DNA from: DATARH01 sp036264235 | Lineage (GTDB): Bacteria; Pseudomonadota; Alphaproteobacteria; ATCC43930; CGMCC-115725 | Direction: 5' to 3' | Length of the DNA stretch: 53,910 bases | Assembly (NCBI GenBank): GCA_036264235.1 | Contig: DATARH010000008.1 | Location: forward strand, 1-53,910 | Shown: positions 37,561 through 46,985 of the stretch, piece by piece | Layout: each line of letters starts with the position of its first letter | How positions within the stretch are numbered: position 1 is the stretch's first letter | Translations under genes and position numbers: made by a program | Notes under the pieces: generated by a model | What the model was told of the DNA's origin: nothing | Seen by the model: the letters and a program-made list of their open reading frames with translations, nothing else | The model's database searches: none

Positions 37561-39390
37561 ATGGACCTCCGCAATATCGCGATCATTGCCCATGTCGATC
37601 ATGGGAAGACCACGCTGGTGGACCAATTGCTGCGCCAGAGCGGCGCCTTTCGCGCCAACCAGCAGGTCGCCGAGCGCGCCCTCGATTCGAACGACCTCGA
37701 GCGCGAGCGCGGCATTACGATCCTTGCCAAATGCACCTCGGTCGCCTGGAAGGCCAAGGGACATGAATCGCGCATCAACATCGTCGACACGCCGGGCCAC
37801 GCCGATTTCGGCGGTGAGGTCGAGCGCATTCTCGGCATGGTCGATGGCGTCCTGGTGCTGGTCGATGCGGCCGAAGGGCCGCTGCCGCAGACCAAATTCG
37901 TCACCGCCAAGGCGCTGGCGCGCGGGCTGAAGCCGATCGTCGTGATCAACAAGGTCGACCGGCCGGACGCGCGACCGGAGACGGTGCACAACGAGATTTT
38001 CGACCTGTTCGCCTTGCTCGACGCCAATGAGCAGCAGCTCGATTTCCCGACCCTGTTCGCCTCCGGCCGCGAGGGCTGGGCGGTCGCCGGTCTGGACGAG
38101 CCGCGCCGCGATCTCGCGCCGCTGTTCGAGCTGATCCTGCGCCATGTGCCGCCGCCGGTCGCCGAAGCGGACGCGCCGTTCGCGATGCTGGCGACGACGC
38201 TCGATTACGATCCGTTTCTCGGCCGGGTCCTGACCGGCCGCATCCATTCCGGAGTCGCTCGGCTCAACATGCCGCTCAAAGCGCTCAGCCGCGACGGAAG
38301 GGTGCTCGAACAGGCGCGGCTGACCAAGCTGCTCGCCTATCGCGGTCTCGACCGCCGTCCGGTCGAGGAGGCCGAGGCCGGCGATATCGTCGCGGTCGCC
38401 GGGCTGCAGCTCACCACCGTCGCGGACACGATCTGCGCCCCCGAGGTGACCGAGGCATTGCCGGCCGATCCGATCGATCCGCCGACCCTGGCGATGACAT
38501 TCTCGGTCAATGACAGCCCGCTCGCCGGTCGCGACGGCGACAAAGTCACCTCGCGAGTGATCGCCGCACGGCTGAAGCGCGAGGCCGAGGGCAACGTCGC
38601 GATCCGGGTGAGCGAAAGCAACGAGAAGGACGCGATTGAGGTCGCCGGCCGCGGCGAATTGCAACTCGGCGTACTGATCGAGACGATGCGGCGCGAGGGG
38701 TTCGAAATGTCGATCTCGCGGCCGCGCGTGCTGTTCAAGACCGAGCGCGGCCAGCGGCTCGAGCCGATCGAGGAAATCCTGATCGACGTCGATGAGGAAT
38801 TCAGCGGCATCGTCGTCGACAAGATGAGCCGACGGAAGGCCGAGATGCAGGAAATGCGGCCCTCCGGCGGCGGCAAGGTCCGCGTCGTCTTCCTGGCGCC
38901 GACCCGCGGCCTCATCGGCTATCACGGCGAGTTCCTGACCGACACCCGCGGCACTGGGGTGATGAGCCGGCTGTTCCACGGCTACGCGCCATACAAGGGG
39001 CCGATCGAGGGCCGCCGCACCGGCGTCCTGATCTCGACCGCTCAGGGCACCGCGGTCGCCTATGCGCTGTGGAACCTCGAAGAACGCGGCGCGATGTTCA
39101 TCGAGCCGGGGACGCCGGTCTATGCCGGCATGATCATCGGCGCCAACAGCCGCGACAACGACCTCGACGTCAACCCGATCAAGGGCAAGCAGCTGACCAA
39201 CATCCGCACCACCTCCAAGGACGAGGCCGTGCGCCTGACCCCGCCGGTGCAGATGAGCCTCGAAGAGGCGATCGCCTGGATCGGCGACGACGAGTTGGTC
39301 GAGGTGACCCCGAAAGCGATCCGGCTCCGGAAGCGGCTCCTCGACTACAACGACCGCCGCCGCGCCGCCCGTACCGCCGCGGCGGAATAG
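37561..39390 (+). CDS. typA: Ribosome-associated translational GTPase TypA/BipA
   Basis: This 609-residue EF-G-like GTPase is linked to 50S assembly and stress adaptation. The G1 motif AHVDHGKTTL opens the protein, and G3 is VDTPGHADFGGEVERIL, followed by NKVDR as G4. Domain II, domain III and the BipA-specific C-terminal domain follow, with the normal length. The ATG at 37561 gives the standard MDLRNIAIIAHVDHGK start. A large open frame on the opposite strand is a codon-bias shadow. Confidence 0.98.
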   Translation: MDLRNIAIIAHVDHGKTTLVDQLLRQSGAFRANQQVAERALDSNDLERERGITILAKCTSVAWKAKGHESRINIVDTPGHADFGGEVERILGMVDGVLVLVDAAEGPLPQTKFVTAKALARGLKPIVVINKVDRPDARPETVHNEIFDLFALLDANEQQLDFPTLFASGREGWAVAGLDEPRRDLAPLFELILRHVPPPVAEADAPFAMLATTLDYDPFLGRVLTGRIHSGVARLNMPLKALSRDGRVLEQARLTKLLAYRGLDRRPVEEAEAGDIVAVAGLQLTTVADTICAPEVTEALPADPIDPPTLAMTFSVNDSPLAGRDGDKVTSRVIAARLKREAEGNVAIRVSESNEKDAIEVAGRGELQLGVLIETMRREGFEMSISRPRVLFKTERGQRLEPIEEILIDVDEEFSGIVVDKMSRRKAEMQEMRPSGGGKVRVVFLAPTRGLIGYHGEFLTDTRGTGVMSRLFHGYAPYKGPIEGRRTGVLISTAQGTAVAYALWNLEERGAMFIEPGTPVYAGMIIGANSRDNDLDVNPIKGKQLTNIRTTSKDEAVRLTPPVQMSLEEAIAWIGDDELVEVTPKAIRLRKRLLDYNDRRRAARTAAAE

Positions 39391-39399
39391 GCCCCGAAA

Positions 39400-39427
39400 T
39401 TGACTTCCGAACCGCCGCGATTATAGT
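39400..39427 (+). promoter_or_regulatory. Predicted rpsD promoter
   Basis: TTGACT (39400-39405) and TATAGT (39422-39427) are separated by 16 nt. The leader of about 100 nt contains a small hairpin, TGTCC-N6-GGACA, about 25 nt upstream of the rpsD start. E. coli S4 regulates its own operon, but no match to that pseudoknot is evident. Confidence 0.6.
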
Positions 39428-39532
39428 GCGCGGCCTTTCCCGAGAACGCGGGCGCGACGCCCCGGCTCCGGCGCTTTTAGAAGCGGGCGGATGTCCTAAT
39501 CGGGACAACATGAAAGAAAGGACGTGCTGCCG

Positions 39533-40150
39533 ATGAGCAAGCGCGAAGAGTCGAAGTACAAGATCAACCGGCGCCTCGGGGTCAATCTGTGGGGCCGGGC
39601 CAAGAGCCCGCTCAACCGCCGCGAATACGGGCCCGGCCAGCACGGCCAGCGGCGCAGTCGCAAGCCCTCGGATTTCGGCATCCAGCTGGCGGCAAAGCAG
39701 AAGCTGAAGGGCTATTACGGCAATATCGGCGAGCGCCAGTTCCGCCGCATTTATGCCGAGGCGGTGCGCCGGCGCGGCGACACCGGCGAGAACCTGGTTG
39801 AATTGCTGGAGCGCCGGCTCGACGCCTGCGTCTACCGCATGAAGCTGGCGCCGACCCCGTTCGCGGCACGCCAGTTGGTCAACCACGGCCATGTCCTGGT
39901 CAACGGCAAACGCGTCAACATCCCGTCTTACGTGCTGCGCGACGGCGACAGCATCGAATTGCGCCAGCGCGCGCGGGAGATGGCGCTCGTCCTGGAAGCC
40001 GCGCAATCGGCCGAGCGCGACGTGCCCGATTACGTCGAGATTGATCACGACCGGATGAAGGGCCGGTTCGTGCGGGCGCCGAAGCTCGCCGACGTGCCGT
40101 ACCCGGTGACGATGGAACCGAACCTCGTCGTCGAATTCTACTCGCGCTAA
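39533..40150 (+). CDS. rpsD: 30S ribosomal protein S4
   Basis: This 205-residue protein is a primary assembly protein of the 30S subunit and a fidelity factor. The N-terminal part (MSKREESKYKINRRLG, then REYGPGQHG) is alphaproteobacteria-like. The S4 RNA-binding domain (about 96-155) includes ARQLVNHGHVLVNGKRV. AGGA precedes the ATG at 39533. As in related genomes, it stands alone rather than in the large ribosomal protein operon. Confidence 0.98.
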   Translation: MSKREESKYKINRRLGVNLWGRAKSPLNRREYGPGQHGQRRSRKPSDFGIQLAAKQKLKGYYGNIGERQFRRIYAEAVRRRGDTGENLVELLERRLDACVYRMKLAPTPFAARQLVNHGHVLVNGKRVNIPSYVLRDGDSIELRQRAREMALVLEAAQSAERDVPDYVEIDHDRMKGRFVRAPKLADVPYPVTMEPNLVVEFYSR

Positions 40151-40161
40151 CGCTCCATCGC

Positions 40162-40240
40162 GTGCCCGGCCTGTGCCGGGCGCCACGTCTTCGAATGCGT
40201 CACCATCAAAGGCGTGGATGACCGGGCCAAGCCCGGCCAT
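40162..40240. repeat. Paired REP-like palindromes (rpsD-CNNM spacer)
   Basis: The first hairpin (40162-40183) contains GCCCGGC-CTGT-GCCGGGC. The second (40218-40240) contains ATGACCGGG and CCCGGCCAT with one mismatch. The order is the same as at 7399-7454, but the two units are 34 rather than 10 bp apart. The second unit abuts the -10-like TATAGT at 40248-40253. Confidence 0.78.
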
Positions 40241-40345
40241 GTGCGATTATAGTGCCGTCGCTTTCGAGACAGACGGCGGTTGCCGCATTTTTTGACAGCC
40301 CGCAACGCCTTGCCTTCCCTTTGAGGGCGCCCGACGAGGGCCGCA

Positions 40346-41650
40346 ATGCTGACCCTGAGCCTGCTGATCGTTTTCCTCTTGATCCTGCTGAACGGCTTCT
40401 TCGCGATGGCCGAGATCGCCCTGGTGTCGGCACGGCCGGCGCGGTTGCAGCCCTATGCCGAACGCGGCAATGCCGGCGCCAAGGCGGCGCTCGAATTGAA
40501 GGCCGAGCCGTCGCGTCTGCTCGCCACCGTACAGATCGGCGTCACCGTGATCGCGGTGCTAACCGGTACCTTCGGCCAGGCAACGCTCGGCGAGCGCCTG
40601 CAGGATTATCTCGGCGAACAGACCGGGTTTCTCCAGGCCTATGCGCATGCGATCAGCATCGCGGTGGTGGTGATCGGGGTTTCCTACGTCTCGTTGATTA
40701 TCGGCGAGTTGGTGCCGAAACGGATTGCGCTGCTCTATCCCGAACGGATCGCGGCACGGCTGGCTCGGTTCATGCGGGCGATGGCAACCGTCGGGTCGCC
40801 GATCGAGTGGTTTCTCAGCGCTTCGACCAATCTGATCCTCCGGCTGCTGCCGGAGCGGGCGCGGCCGCCGGCGGTCACCGACGAGGAGATCGCGTTCCTG
40901 CTGCGCGAGGGGGTGGCCGCCGGCAATATCCCGCAGGCCGAGACCGCGATCGTCGAGATGGCGCTGCGGCTCGGCGACCGCCGCATCAGCGCGGTGATGA
41001 CGCCGCGCACCCAGGTCGAGTTCCTCGACCTCGAAGATCCCGAGGAGGAACTCCGCCGCCGCATCCGCGACAGCAATTATTCCCGGTTTCCTGTCGTCGA
41101 AGGCGGCACACACCAGCTCGCCGGCATCGTCCAGGTGAAGGATCTGCTCGACGCCGCTCTGTCGGGTCAGCCGTTCAGCATCCGCACCGCGGTCAAGCCG
41201 CCGCTGTTCCTGCCGAACACTGTCACCGTGTTGCGCGCGCTCGAAGTGTTCAAATCGACCGGCGAGCCGATGGCGCTAGTGGTCGATGAATATGGCGACC
41301 TCGAAGGGCTGGTGACGATCACCGATATTCTCGAAGCGCTGGTCGGCGACATCTCCGAATCCGGGATCAGCGATCCGCGTGTCGTGCGGCGCGAGGACGG
41401 GACCTGGCTGGTCGACGGCATGATCGGGCTCGACGAATTGAAGCACGCGCTTGGCGTTTCTTCGCTGCCGGGTGACGATGCCGATTTCCACACCCTCGGC
41501 GGCTACCTGATGTCACATCTGAACCGGGTGCCGATGGTGGCCGACCGCGTTACCGCCGGCGGTTACAGCTTCGAGATCGTCGAGATGGATGGCCGCCGCG
41601 TCGACCGCGTGCTGGTCGCGCCCGTCTCGGCCAAGGTGCGCCGGGCTTAG
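40346..41650 (+). CDS. CNNM/CorC-family transporter (DUF21 + CBS + CorC/HlyC)
   Basis: This 434-residue membrane protein has an N-terminal CNNM (DUF21) domain of three or four helices (about 1-150), two CBS domains (about 205-330, with FMALVVDEYGDLEGLVTITDILEAL-like sequence), and a CorC/HlyC domain at the end. Relatives act in magnesium or sodium-magnesium exchange. GAGGG precedes the ATG at 40346. It differs from the soluble CorC-like protein at 17960-18865 by its membrane part, so the window encodes both types. Confidence 0.9.
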   Translation: MLTLSLLIVFLLILLNGFFAMAEIALVSARPARLQPYAERGNAGAKAALELKAEPSRLLATVQIGVTVIAVLTGTFGQATLGERLQDYLGEQTGFLQAYAHAISIAVVVIGVSYVSLIIGELVPKRIALLYPERIAARLARFMRAMATVGSPIEWFLSASTNLILRLLPERARPPAVTDEEIAFLLREGVAAGNIPQAETAIVEMALRLGDRRISAVMTPRTQVEFLDLEDPEEELRRRIRDSNYSRFPVVEGGTHQLAGIVQVKDLLDAALSGQPFSIRTAVKPPLFLPNTVTVLRALEVFKSTGEPMALVVDEYGDLEGLVTITDILEALVGDISESGISDPRVVRREDGTWLVDGMIGLDELKHALGVSSLPGDDADFHTLGGYLMSHLNRVPMVADRVTAGGYSFEIVEMDGRRVDRVLVAPVSAKVRRA

Positions 41651-41711
41651 GCTTTCGTCGGACCCTCGTCTGCGGTATCACCCGCCCACAGCATTTCAGG
41701 GATTTTTCCGC

Positions 41712-42860
41712 ATGCCACAAAAAGGGCCGTTGTCCGGCGTCTTGATCGTCGATCTGTCACGCATCCTCGCCGGGCCCTACTGCACGCATCTCGCCGCCGA
41801 ATTGGGCGCCCGGGTGATCAAGGTCGAGACGCCGCAGGGCGACGACGCACGGCAGTACGGCCCGTTCAAGAACAACAAATCGACCTATTTCGCATCGATC
41901 AACCGCGGCAAGGAATCGATCGCACTCGATCTCAAGTCGAAGAACGACCGCGACATCTTCGAGCGACTCTTGGACAAGGCCGACGCGGTGGTCGAGAATT
42001 TTCGGCCCGGTACGATGGAGCGGCTCGGCTATGGCTGGGAGACGCTGCATCCGCGCTATCCGCGGCTGATCTATGCCGCCGCCTCTGGTTTCGGCCACAC
42101 CGGGCCGTTCTCGCATTACCCGTCCTACGACATGGTGGTGCAAGGCCTCGGCGGCATCATGAGCATCACCGGCATGCCGGGAGGCGATCTGGTGCGGGTC
42201 GGCACCTCGGTCGGCGATCTCGCCGGCGGCCTCTACACCGCGATCGCGCTCAACGCCGCGTTCTATCACCGCGAGCGCACCGGCGAGGCGACGAAGATCG
42301 ATGTCGCGCTGTTCGATTGTCAGCTGGCGCTCTTGGAAAACGCAGTGATGCGCTACACCACGACGGGCGAAATCCCGGGGCCAATGGGGGCGCGCCATCC
42401 GTCGATCACCCCGTTCGAGGCGTTCGCGACCAAGGACGGCCACATCATCATCGCCGCCGGCAACGACGCGCTCTACGTCAAACTGGTGCAGGCGCTCGGC
42501 CGGCCCGATTTGGCCGACAACCCGTTGTTCACGACGAACCCGCTCAGAAACCAGCACCAGGCGGCGCTCAAGATCGAGATCGAGGGCGTGTTGAAGAGCG
42601 ACACCACCGACCACTGGATCGCGGTGCTGGAGAAGGCCGGTCTCCCCTGCGGCCCGGTCAACAATGTCGCGCAGGCGCTGGCGCACCCGCAGACCGAAGC
42701 GCGCAACATGCTGGTCGAGGTCGACGACCCGGTGACCGGGCCGTTGAAGCTTGCCGGCAACCCGATGAAATTATCGGCCTTCGACGATCCGTCGACGCGC
42801 GCCCCGGCCCCCGACCTTGACGCCGACCGCGCGAAAATCCTGAAGGAGCTCGGGCTGTAA
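41712..42860 (+). CDS. CaiB/BaiF-type (class III) CoA-transferase
   Basis: This 382-residue enzyme of the formyl-CoA/carnitine CoA-transferase family uses a catalytic aspartate, here probably D140 in FSHYPSYDMVVQGLGG. The N-terminus LIVDLSRILAGPYCTHLAAELGARVIKVE is family-typical. The acyl substrate cannot be named. The ATG at 41712 removes an unconserved in-frame extension. It is followed 33 bp later by the penicillin-acylase gene; no shared pathway is evident. Confidence 0.9.
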   Translation: MPQKGPLSGVLIVDLSRILAGPYCTHLAAELGARVIKVETPQGDDARQYGPFKNNKSTYFASINRGKESIALDLKSKNDRDIFERLLDKADAVVENFRPGTMERLGYGWETLHPRYPRLIYAAASGFGHTGPFSHYPSYDMVVQGLGGIMSITGMPGGDLVRVGTSVGDLAGGLYTAIALNAAFYHRERTGEATKIDVALFDCQLALLENAVMRYTTTGEIPGPMGARHPSITPFEAFATKDGHIIIAAGNDALYVKLVQALGRPDLADNPLFTTNPLRNQHQAALKIEIEGVLKSDTTDHWIAVLEKAGLPCGPVNNVAQALAHPQTEARNMLVEVDDPVTGPLKLAGNPMKLSAFDDPSTRAPAPDLDADRAKILKELGL

Positions 42861-42893
42861 GCACCTCCCGCATGGCGGGAGAGGGCTTAGGAC

Positions 42894-45248
42894 ATGCGCC
42901 GGTTAGTTCGGATCGCCGCGGGCCTGCTGCTGGCCCTGCTTGTGCTCGGCACCGGAGGCGGTTGGCTGTATCTGCGCTCGTCCTTGCCGCAGGTCGATGG
43001 CGAGATCGAGGTTGCCGGGCTGCACGGCCCGGTGCGGATCGCCCGAGACGCCGATGGCGTGCCGCTGATCGAAGCGCAGGACGACACGGACACCGCCTTT
43101 GGGCTTGGCTTCGCCCATGCCCAGGACCGGCTATTCCAGATGGAATTACAGCGCCGTTACGGGGCCGGCCGTCTGGCCGAGATCTTCGGCGCGCAGGCGC
43201 TGTCGACCGATCGGCAGATGCGGGTGCTCGGACTTTATCGCAGCGCCGCGGCGGCGTTCGCGCACCTGTCGCAGCCGGTGCAGCAGACCGTCGAAGCGTA
43301 CAGCGCCGGGGTCAACGCGTTCCTCGCGACGCGGCACGGCGCGCTGCCGCTGGAATTTCTGCTGCTGCGTTTCTCGCCCGAGCCCTGGACCCCGGCCGAC
43401 AGCCTGGTCTGGGGCAAGCTGATGGACCTCGAACTGACCGGCAACTATCGCGGCGAGTTGCTGCGGGCGCGGCTCGCCCGCATCGTTTCGGCCGACGACC
43501 TCGCCTTTCTTTACCCCGGCTACCCAAAGGACGCGCCGACCACCCTCGCCGCTCTGGCGCCGGTCTACCAGCAGCTGCCGCTGCGGCGGCTCTACGCGGC
43601 GCTGCCCGACCGGGTGGGGCTGCATTTCGCTTCGAACAACTGGGTCGTCGACGGCGCCCACAGCGACAGCGGCAAACCGGTACTGGCGAATGATCCGCAT
43701 CTGCGGTTCGGCGCGCCTGGTTTCTGGTATCTGGCACGCCTTAAGACGCCGGACCGCGAGATCGCCGGCGCTACTGCGGCCGGCGCGCCGTTCGTCGTGA
43801 TCGGCCACAACGACCGGATCGCCTGGGGCTTTACGACCACGGGCAGCGATGTCGAAGACCTGTTCGTCGAGAAGATCGACCCGGCCGATCCCACCCGCTA
43901 TTTGACCCCGGACGGCCCGGCACCGTTCGCGACCCGGCGGGAGACGATCGCGATCAAAGGCGCCGCACCCGAGACGCTGACGGTGCGCAGCACACGGCAC
44001 GGCCCGGTGCTCTCCGACGTCTTGCCCGACGCTGCGGCCGAAACCGGCTATGTGCTCGCGCTGCAGACGAGTTTTCTTGGTGACGACGACACCAGCGCCG
44101 CGGCGCTGTGGCAGCTCGACCGCGCCGAAAACTGGACGCAATTCCGCGACGCGCTCCGCGACTTCACCGCGCCACAGCAGAACATGGTCTACGCCGATGC
44201 GGCAGGTACGATCGGCTTTATCGCGCCGGCCCGCATCCCGATCCGCAAGAACGGCGATGGCTGGATGCCGATGCCGGGCTGGACCGGCGAATACGACTGG
44301 ATCGACACGGTGCCGTTCGACGCGCTACCGCAGGCCACGAACCCGAAATCCGGCCACTTCGTCAGTGCCAACAACAAGATCGTGCCGGACGGCTATCCCT
44401 ATTTCCTGTCGCGCGACTGGGACATCCCGAACCGCGCCGAGCGCATCGAGGAGCGGCTCGCCGCGACACCGAAACAATCGCAGGAGGCGAGCGCTTCGAT
44501 ACAGAGCGATACGCTGTCGATCATGGCACGCCGGCTGGTGCCACTGATGACGGCGATCGGGCCGCAATCGGCGGAAGCGAAGAACGCGGTCGCGCTGCTG
44601 CGGCGCTGGGATTTCCGCATGGACCGCGACAAGTCGGAGCCGCTGATCTTTACGGCCTGGCTGCGCAATCTTACCGCTGCGGTGCTGTTTTCTCGGTTGG
44701 GCGAGGCGGCCGAGGATTACTGGGATTTCCGGCAGCAGGTCATCGAAGCGATCCTGCGTGAGCGCCCGGATTGGTGCGGCAATCCGAAGGATCCGCCGCC
44801 GGCGAATTGCAACGCCCGATTGGAGGCGACGCTCGACTCCGCGCTCGCCGAATTGCGCCGCAACTACGGGGCCGACATGAATAGGTGGAATTGGGGACGC
44901 GCCCATATCGCCGAGTTCACCAACCCTGTCTTCGGCCGCATCCCCATCCTGCGCGATTGGGTCGAGGCCGAGATCCCGACCCCGGGCGCTAATGACACGA
45001 TCAACCGCGGCCCAGCAACGATCCGCGACAAGGAGCACCCGTTCGTGCAGCGTTTCGGTGCCGGGCTGCGCACCGTCACCGACCTTGCCAGCCCCCGCGA
45101 CTCCTGGATGATCGTGGCCACCGGACAGTCGGGAAACCCGCTGTCGCCGCATTTTGCCGACCTCGTCGAGCGCTGGCGCGATTTTCGCTACCTGAAGCCC
45201 GGCCGGGCCGAACCCGTCGCAACCCTGACCCTGGTGCCGAGCCGATGA
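42894..45248 (+). CDS. Penicillin acylase family protein
   Basis: This 784-residue Ntn-hydrolase precursor has an N-terminal membrane/signal segment (about 5-27) for export. It is expected to self-cleave before S247 (FASNNWVV), giving the nucleophile Ser at the start of the large subunit; N249 next to it and later residues such as GHNDRIAWGFT are typical. Family members hydrolyse penicillins or acyl-homoserine lactones. AHL degradation is possible but unproven. Its stop overlaps the threonine dehydratase start by 4 bp. Confidence 0.93.
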   Translation: MRRLVRIAAGLLLALLVLGTGGGWLYLRSSLPQVDGEIEVAGLHGPVRIARDADGVPLIEAQDDTDTAFGLGFAHAQDRLFQMELQRRYGAGRLAEIFGAQALSTDRQMRVLGLYRSAAAAFAHLSQPVQQTVEAYSAGVNAFLATRHGALPLEFLLLRFSPEPWTPADSLVWGKLMDLELTGNYRGELLRARLARIVSADDLAFLYPGYPKDAPTTLAALAPVYQQLPLRRLYAALPDRVGLHFASNNWVVDGAHSDSGKPVLANDPHLRFGAPGFWYLARLKTPDREIAGATAAGAPFVVIGHNDRIAWGFTTTGSDVEDLFVEKIDPADPTRYLTPDGPAPFATRRETIAIKGAAPETLTVRSTRHGPVLSDVLPDAAAETGYVLALQTSFLGDDDTSAAALWQLDRAENWTQFRDALRDFTAPQQNMVYADAAGTIGFIAPARIPIRKNGDGWMPMPGWTGEYDWIDTVPFDALPQATNPKSGHFVSANNKIVPDGYPYFLSRDWDIPNRAERIEERLAATPKQSQEASASIQSDTLSIMARRLVPLMTAIGPQSAEAKNAVALLRRWDFRMDRDKSEPLIFTAWLRNLTAAVLFSRLGEAAEDYWDFRQQVIEAILRERPDWCGNPKDPPPANCNARLEATLDSALAELRRNYGADMNRWNWGRAHIAEFTNPVFGRIPILRDWVEAEIPTPGANDTINRGPATIRDKEHPFVQRFGAGLRTVTDLASPRDSWMIVATGQSGNPLSPHFADLVERWRDFRYLKPGRAEPVATLTLVPSR

Positions 45249-46507
45249 GCGCGCTGCCCGTTTCGATCGACGATGTCCGCCGCGCCGCCGAGGCAATCGC
45301 TGGCGCGGTGCCGAGAAGCCCGATTTTGCGCGCCGCCGTGCTGTCCGACATGGCCGGCTGCGAGGTGTACCTGAAGCTCGAATCGCTACAGCCAACCGGC
45401 TCCTTCAAGGAACGCGGCGCGCTGAACAAATTGCTGAGCCTCGATGAGGCACAACGCAAGGCGGGCGTCGTCGCGATGTCGGCCGGCAACCACGCCCAGG
45501 GTGTCGCTTACCACGCCCGTCGGCTCGGCATTCCGGCCACAATCGTGATGCCGGAAGGCACGCCCTTCACCAAAATCGACCGCACCGAGGCGCTCGGCGC
45601 CAAGGTCGTGCTCAAGGGTGCCGGCCTCGCCGAGGCCCGCCGCGCCGCCGACGCGCTCGCCACCGAACGCGGTTTTACGCTGGTGCACCCTTACGACGAT
45701 GCCGCGGTCATTGCCGGACAAGGCACAATCGCCCTCGAACTGCTCGCCGACTGCCCCGATCTCGATACGCTGTTCGTGCCGATCGGTGGTGGCGGCCTGA
45801 TCTCCGGCATCGCGGTCGCCGCTAAGGCGCTGAAGCCGCAGATCGAGATCGTCGGGGTGCAGTCGTCGCTCTACCCGTCGATGTACCGGATTCTGCACGG
45901 CGAGCCGCCGGGCGCGCCGGCCGAAGGCGCGACCCTCGCCGAAGGCATCGCCGTCAAGGAACCGGGCAAGCTGACCGGCAAGATCGTCGAGGCGCTGGTG
46001 CGCCATGTGCGGCTGGTCTCCGAGGCGGAGCTGGAAAGCGCGGTCGAGCTCTTGATCGAGCGGCAGCGCGTCGTGGTCGAGGGCGCCGGCGCCGCCGGCG
46101 TCGCGGCACTGCTGGCCGACCCCGGACCGTTCCGCGGCCGCCGCGTCGGCATCGTGGTGACCGGCGGCAATATCGACGCGCGGCTGCTCGCCTCGCTCCT
46201 AATGCGCGGCTTGGTGCGCGGCGGCCGGCTGGTGCGGCTGCGCGCCGAACTGCCGGATCTGCCCGGCGTGCTGTCGAAGGTCGCCGCGATCATCGGCGGC
46301 CAAGGCGCCAACATTGTCGAGGTGCACCATCAGCGGCTGTTCCACGACACCTCCGTCAAACGCGCCGAACTCGATGTCGTGATCGAGACACAGAATCGGC
46401 GGCACGTCGACACGATCATCGACGCGCTGGTCGCCGGAGGCTTCCCGACGCATCTCCTGCTCAGCAGCCCCGAGGGCGACGATCCCGACAGCAACGACGG
46501 CGGCTGA
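45245..46507 (+). CDS. ilvA: Threonine ammonia-lyase with C-terminal ACT domain
   Basis: This 420-residue PLP enzyme deaminates threonine to 2-oxobutanoate. K55 in PTGSFKERGAL holds PLP, and SAGNHAQGVAYHA and GGGGLISGIAVAAK complete the site. An ACT-like domain covers about 330-405 (LPDLPGVLSKVAAIIGGQGANIVEVHH). This length and a single ACT domain fit the TdcB-ACT form found in alphaproteobacteria rather than long E. coli IlvA. The ATG at 45245 overlaps the acylase stop (ATGA). Confidence 0.93.
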   Translation: MSALPVSIDDVRRAAEAIAGAVPRSPILRAAVLSDMAGCEVYLKLESLQPTGSFKERGALNKLLSLDEAQRKAGVVAMSAGNHAQGVAYHARRLGIPATIVMPEGTPFTKIDRTEALGAKVVLKGAGLAEARRAADALATERGFTLVHPYDDAAVIAGQGTIALELLADCPDLDTLFVPIGGGGLISGIAVAAKALKPQIEIVGVQSSLYPSMYRILHGEPPGAPAEGATLAEGIAVKEPGKLTGKIVEALVRHVRLVSEAELESAVELLIERQRVVVEGAGAAGVAALLADPGPFRGRRVGIVVTGGNIDARLLASLLMRGLVRGGRLVRLRAELPDLPGVLSKVAAIIGGQGANIVEVHHQRLFHDTSVKRAELDVVIETQNRRHVDTIIDALVAGGFPTHLLLSSPEGDDPDSNDGG

Positions 46508-46517
46508 ATGAGCCCCG

Positions 46518-46913
46518 CTAGACCGAAGGCACCATCCAGTATTGGTCGACGCGGTCGCGATAGCCGGGATCGGACCAATCGGGCTGATCGCTGGCGGTAT
46601 AGCGCGGCGCCTTCTCGAGGACCCGGGCGTCGATCTCGACGACATAGCCGCCGAGCTTGGTCTGATAGCTCAGCCGCCGCCACGGCAACGGATGATAGCT
46701 CTCGCCGATCCCGAGAAAGCCGCCGAACGACATCACCGCATAGGCGACCTGGCCGGTGTATTTGTCGATCATCAGATGGTGGATCGTGCCAAGCCGCTCG
46801 CCGGCCGGATTGTAAACGGCGGTGCCATCGACCTTCTCGGACGAGATCAGCCGATTGGTTTCGTCGGCTTCGAGCGGACCGGCCGTCGGCCGTGCGCGCA
46901 GATCGGTTTCCAT
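46518..46913 (-). CDS. PRC-barrel domain protein
   Basis: This 131-residue protein contains one PRC-barrel (about 20-95) with LISSEKVDGTAVYNPAGERLGTIHHLMIDKYTGQVAYAVMSFGG-type pattern, related to the H-subunit and RimM barrels. Standalone members are common in Rhizobiales and lack a known role; envelope or stress functions are often suggested. GGGAG lies 7 nt before the ATG at 46913. Its end is 10 bp from the end of ilvA on the other strand. It is not an obvious part of the his operon, which ends 72 bp upstream. Confidence 0.87.
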   Translation of the reverse strand: METDLRARPTAGPLEADETNRLISSEKVDGTAVYNPAGERLGTIHHLMIDKYTGQVAYAVMSFGGFLGIGESYHPLPWRRLSYQTKLGGYVVEIDARVLEKAPRYTASDQPDWSDPGYRDRVDQYWMVPSV

Positions 46914-46985
46914 TGGATGCTCCCGGGATGAAAGGGATTTCCCAGGAAACGAGCCCGCGGAATCGCCGGTTCCGCGCGAGGGCGC

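Noticed and set aside
37399..38979. A 526-codon open frame antisense to typA
   Set aside because: The composition is that of reversed GTPase codons; typA is complete and in frame on the plus strand.
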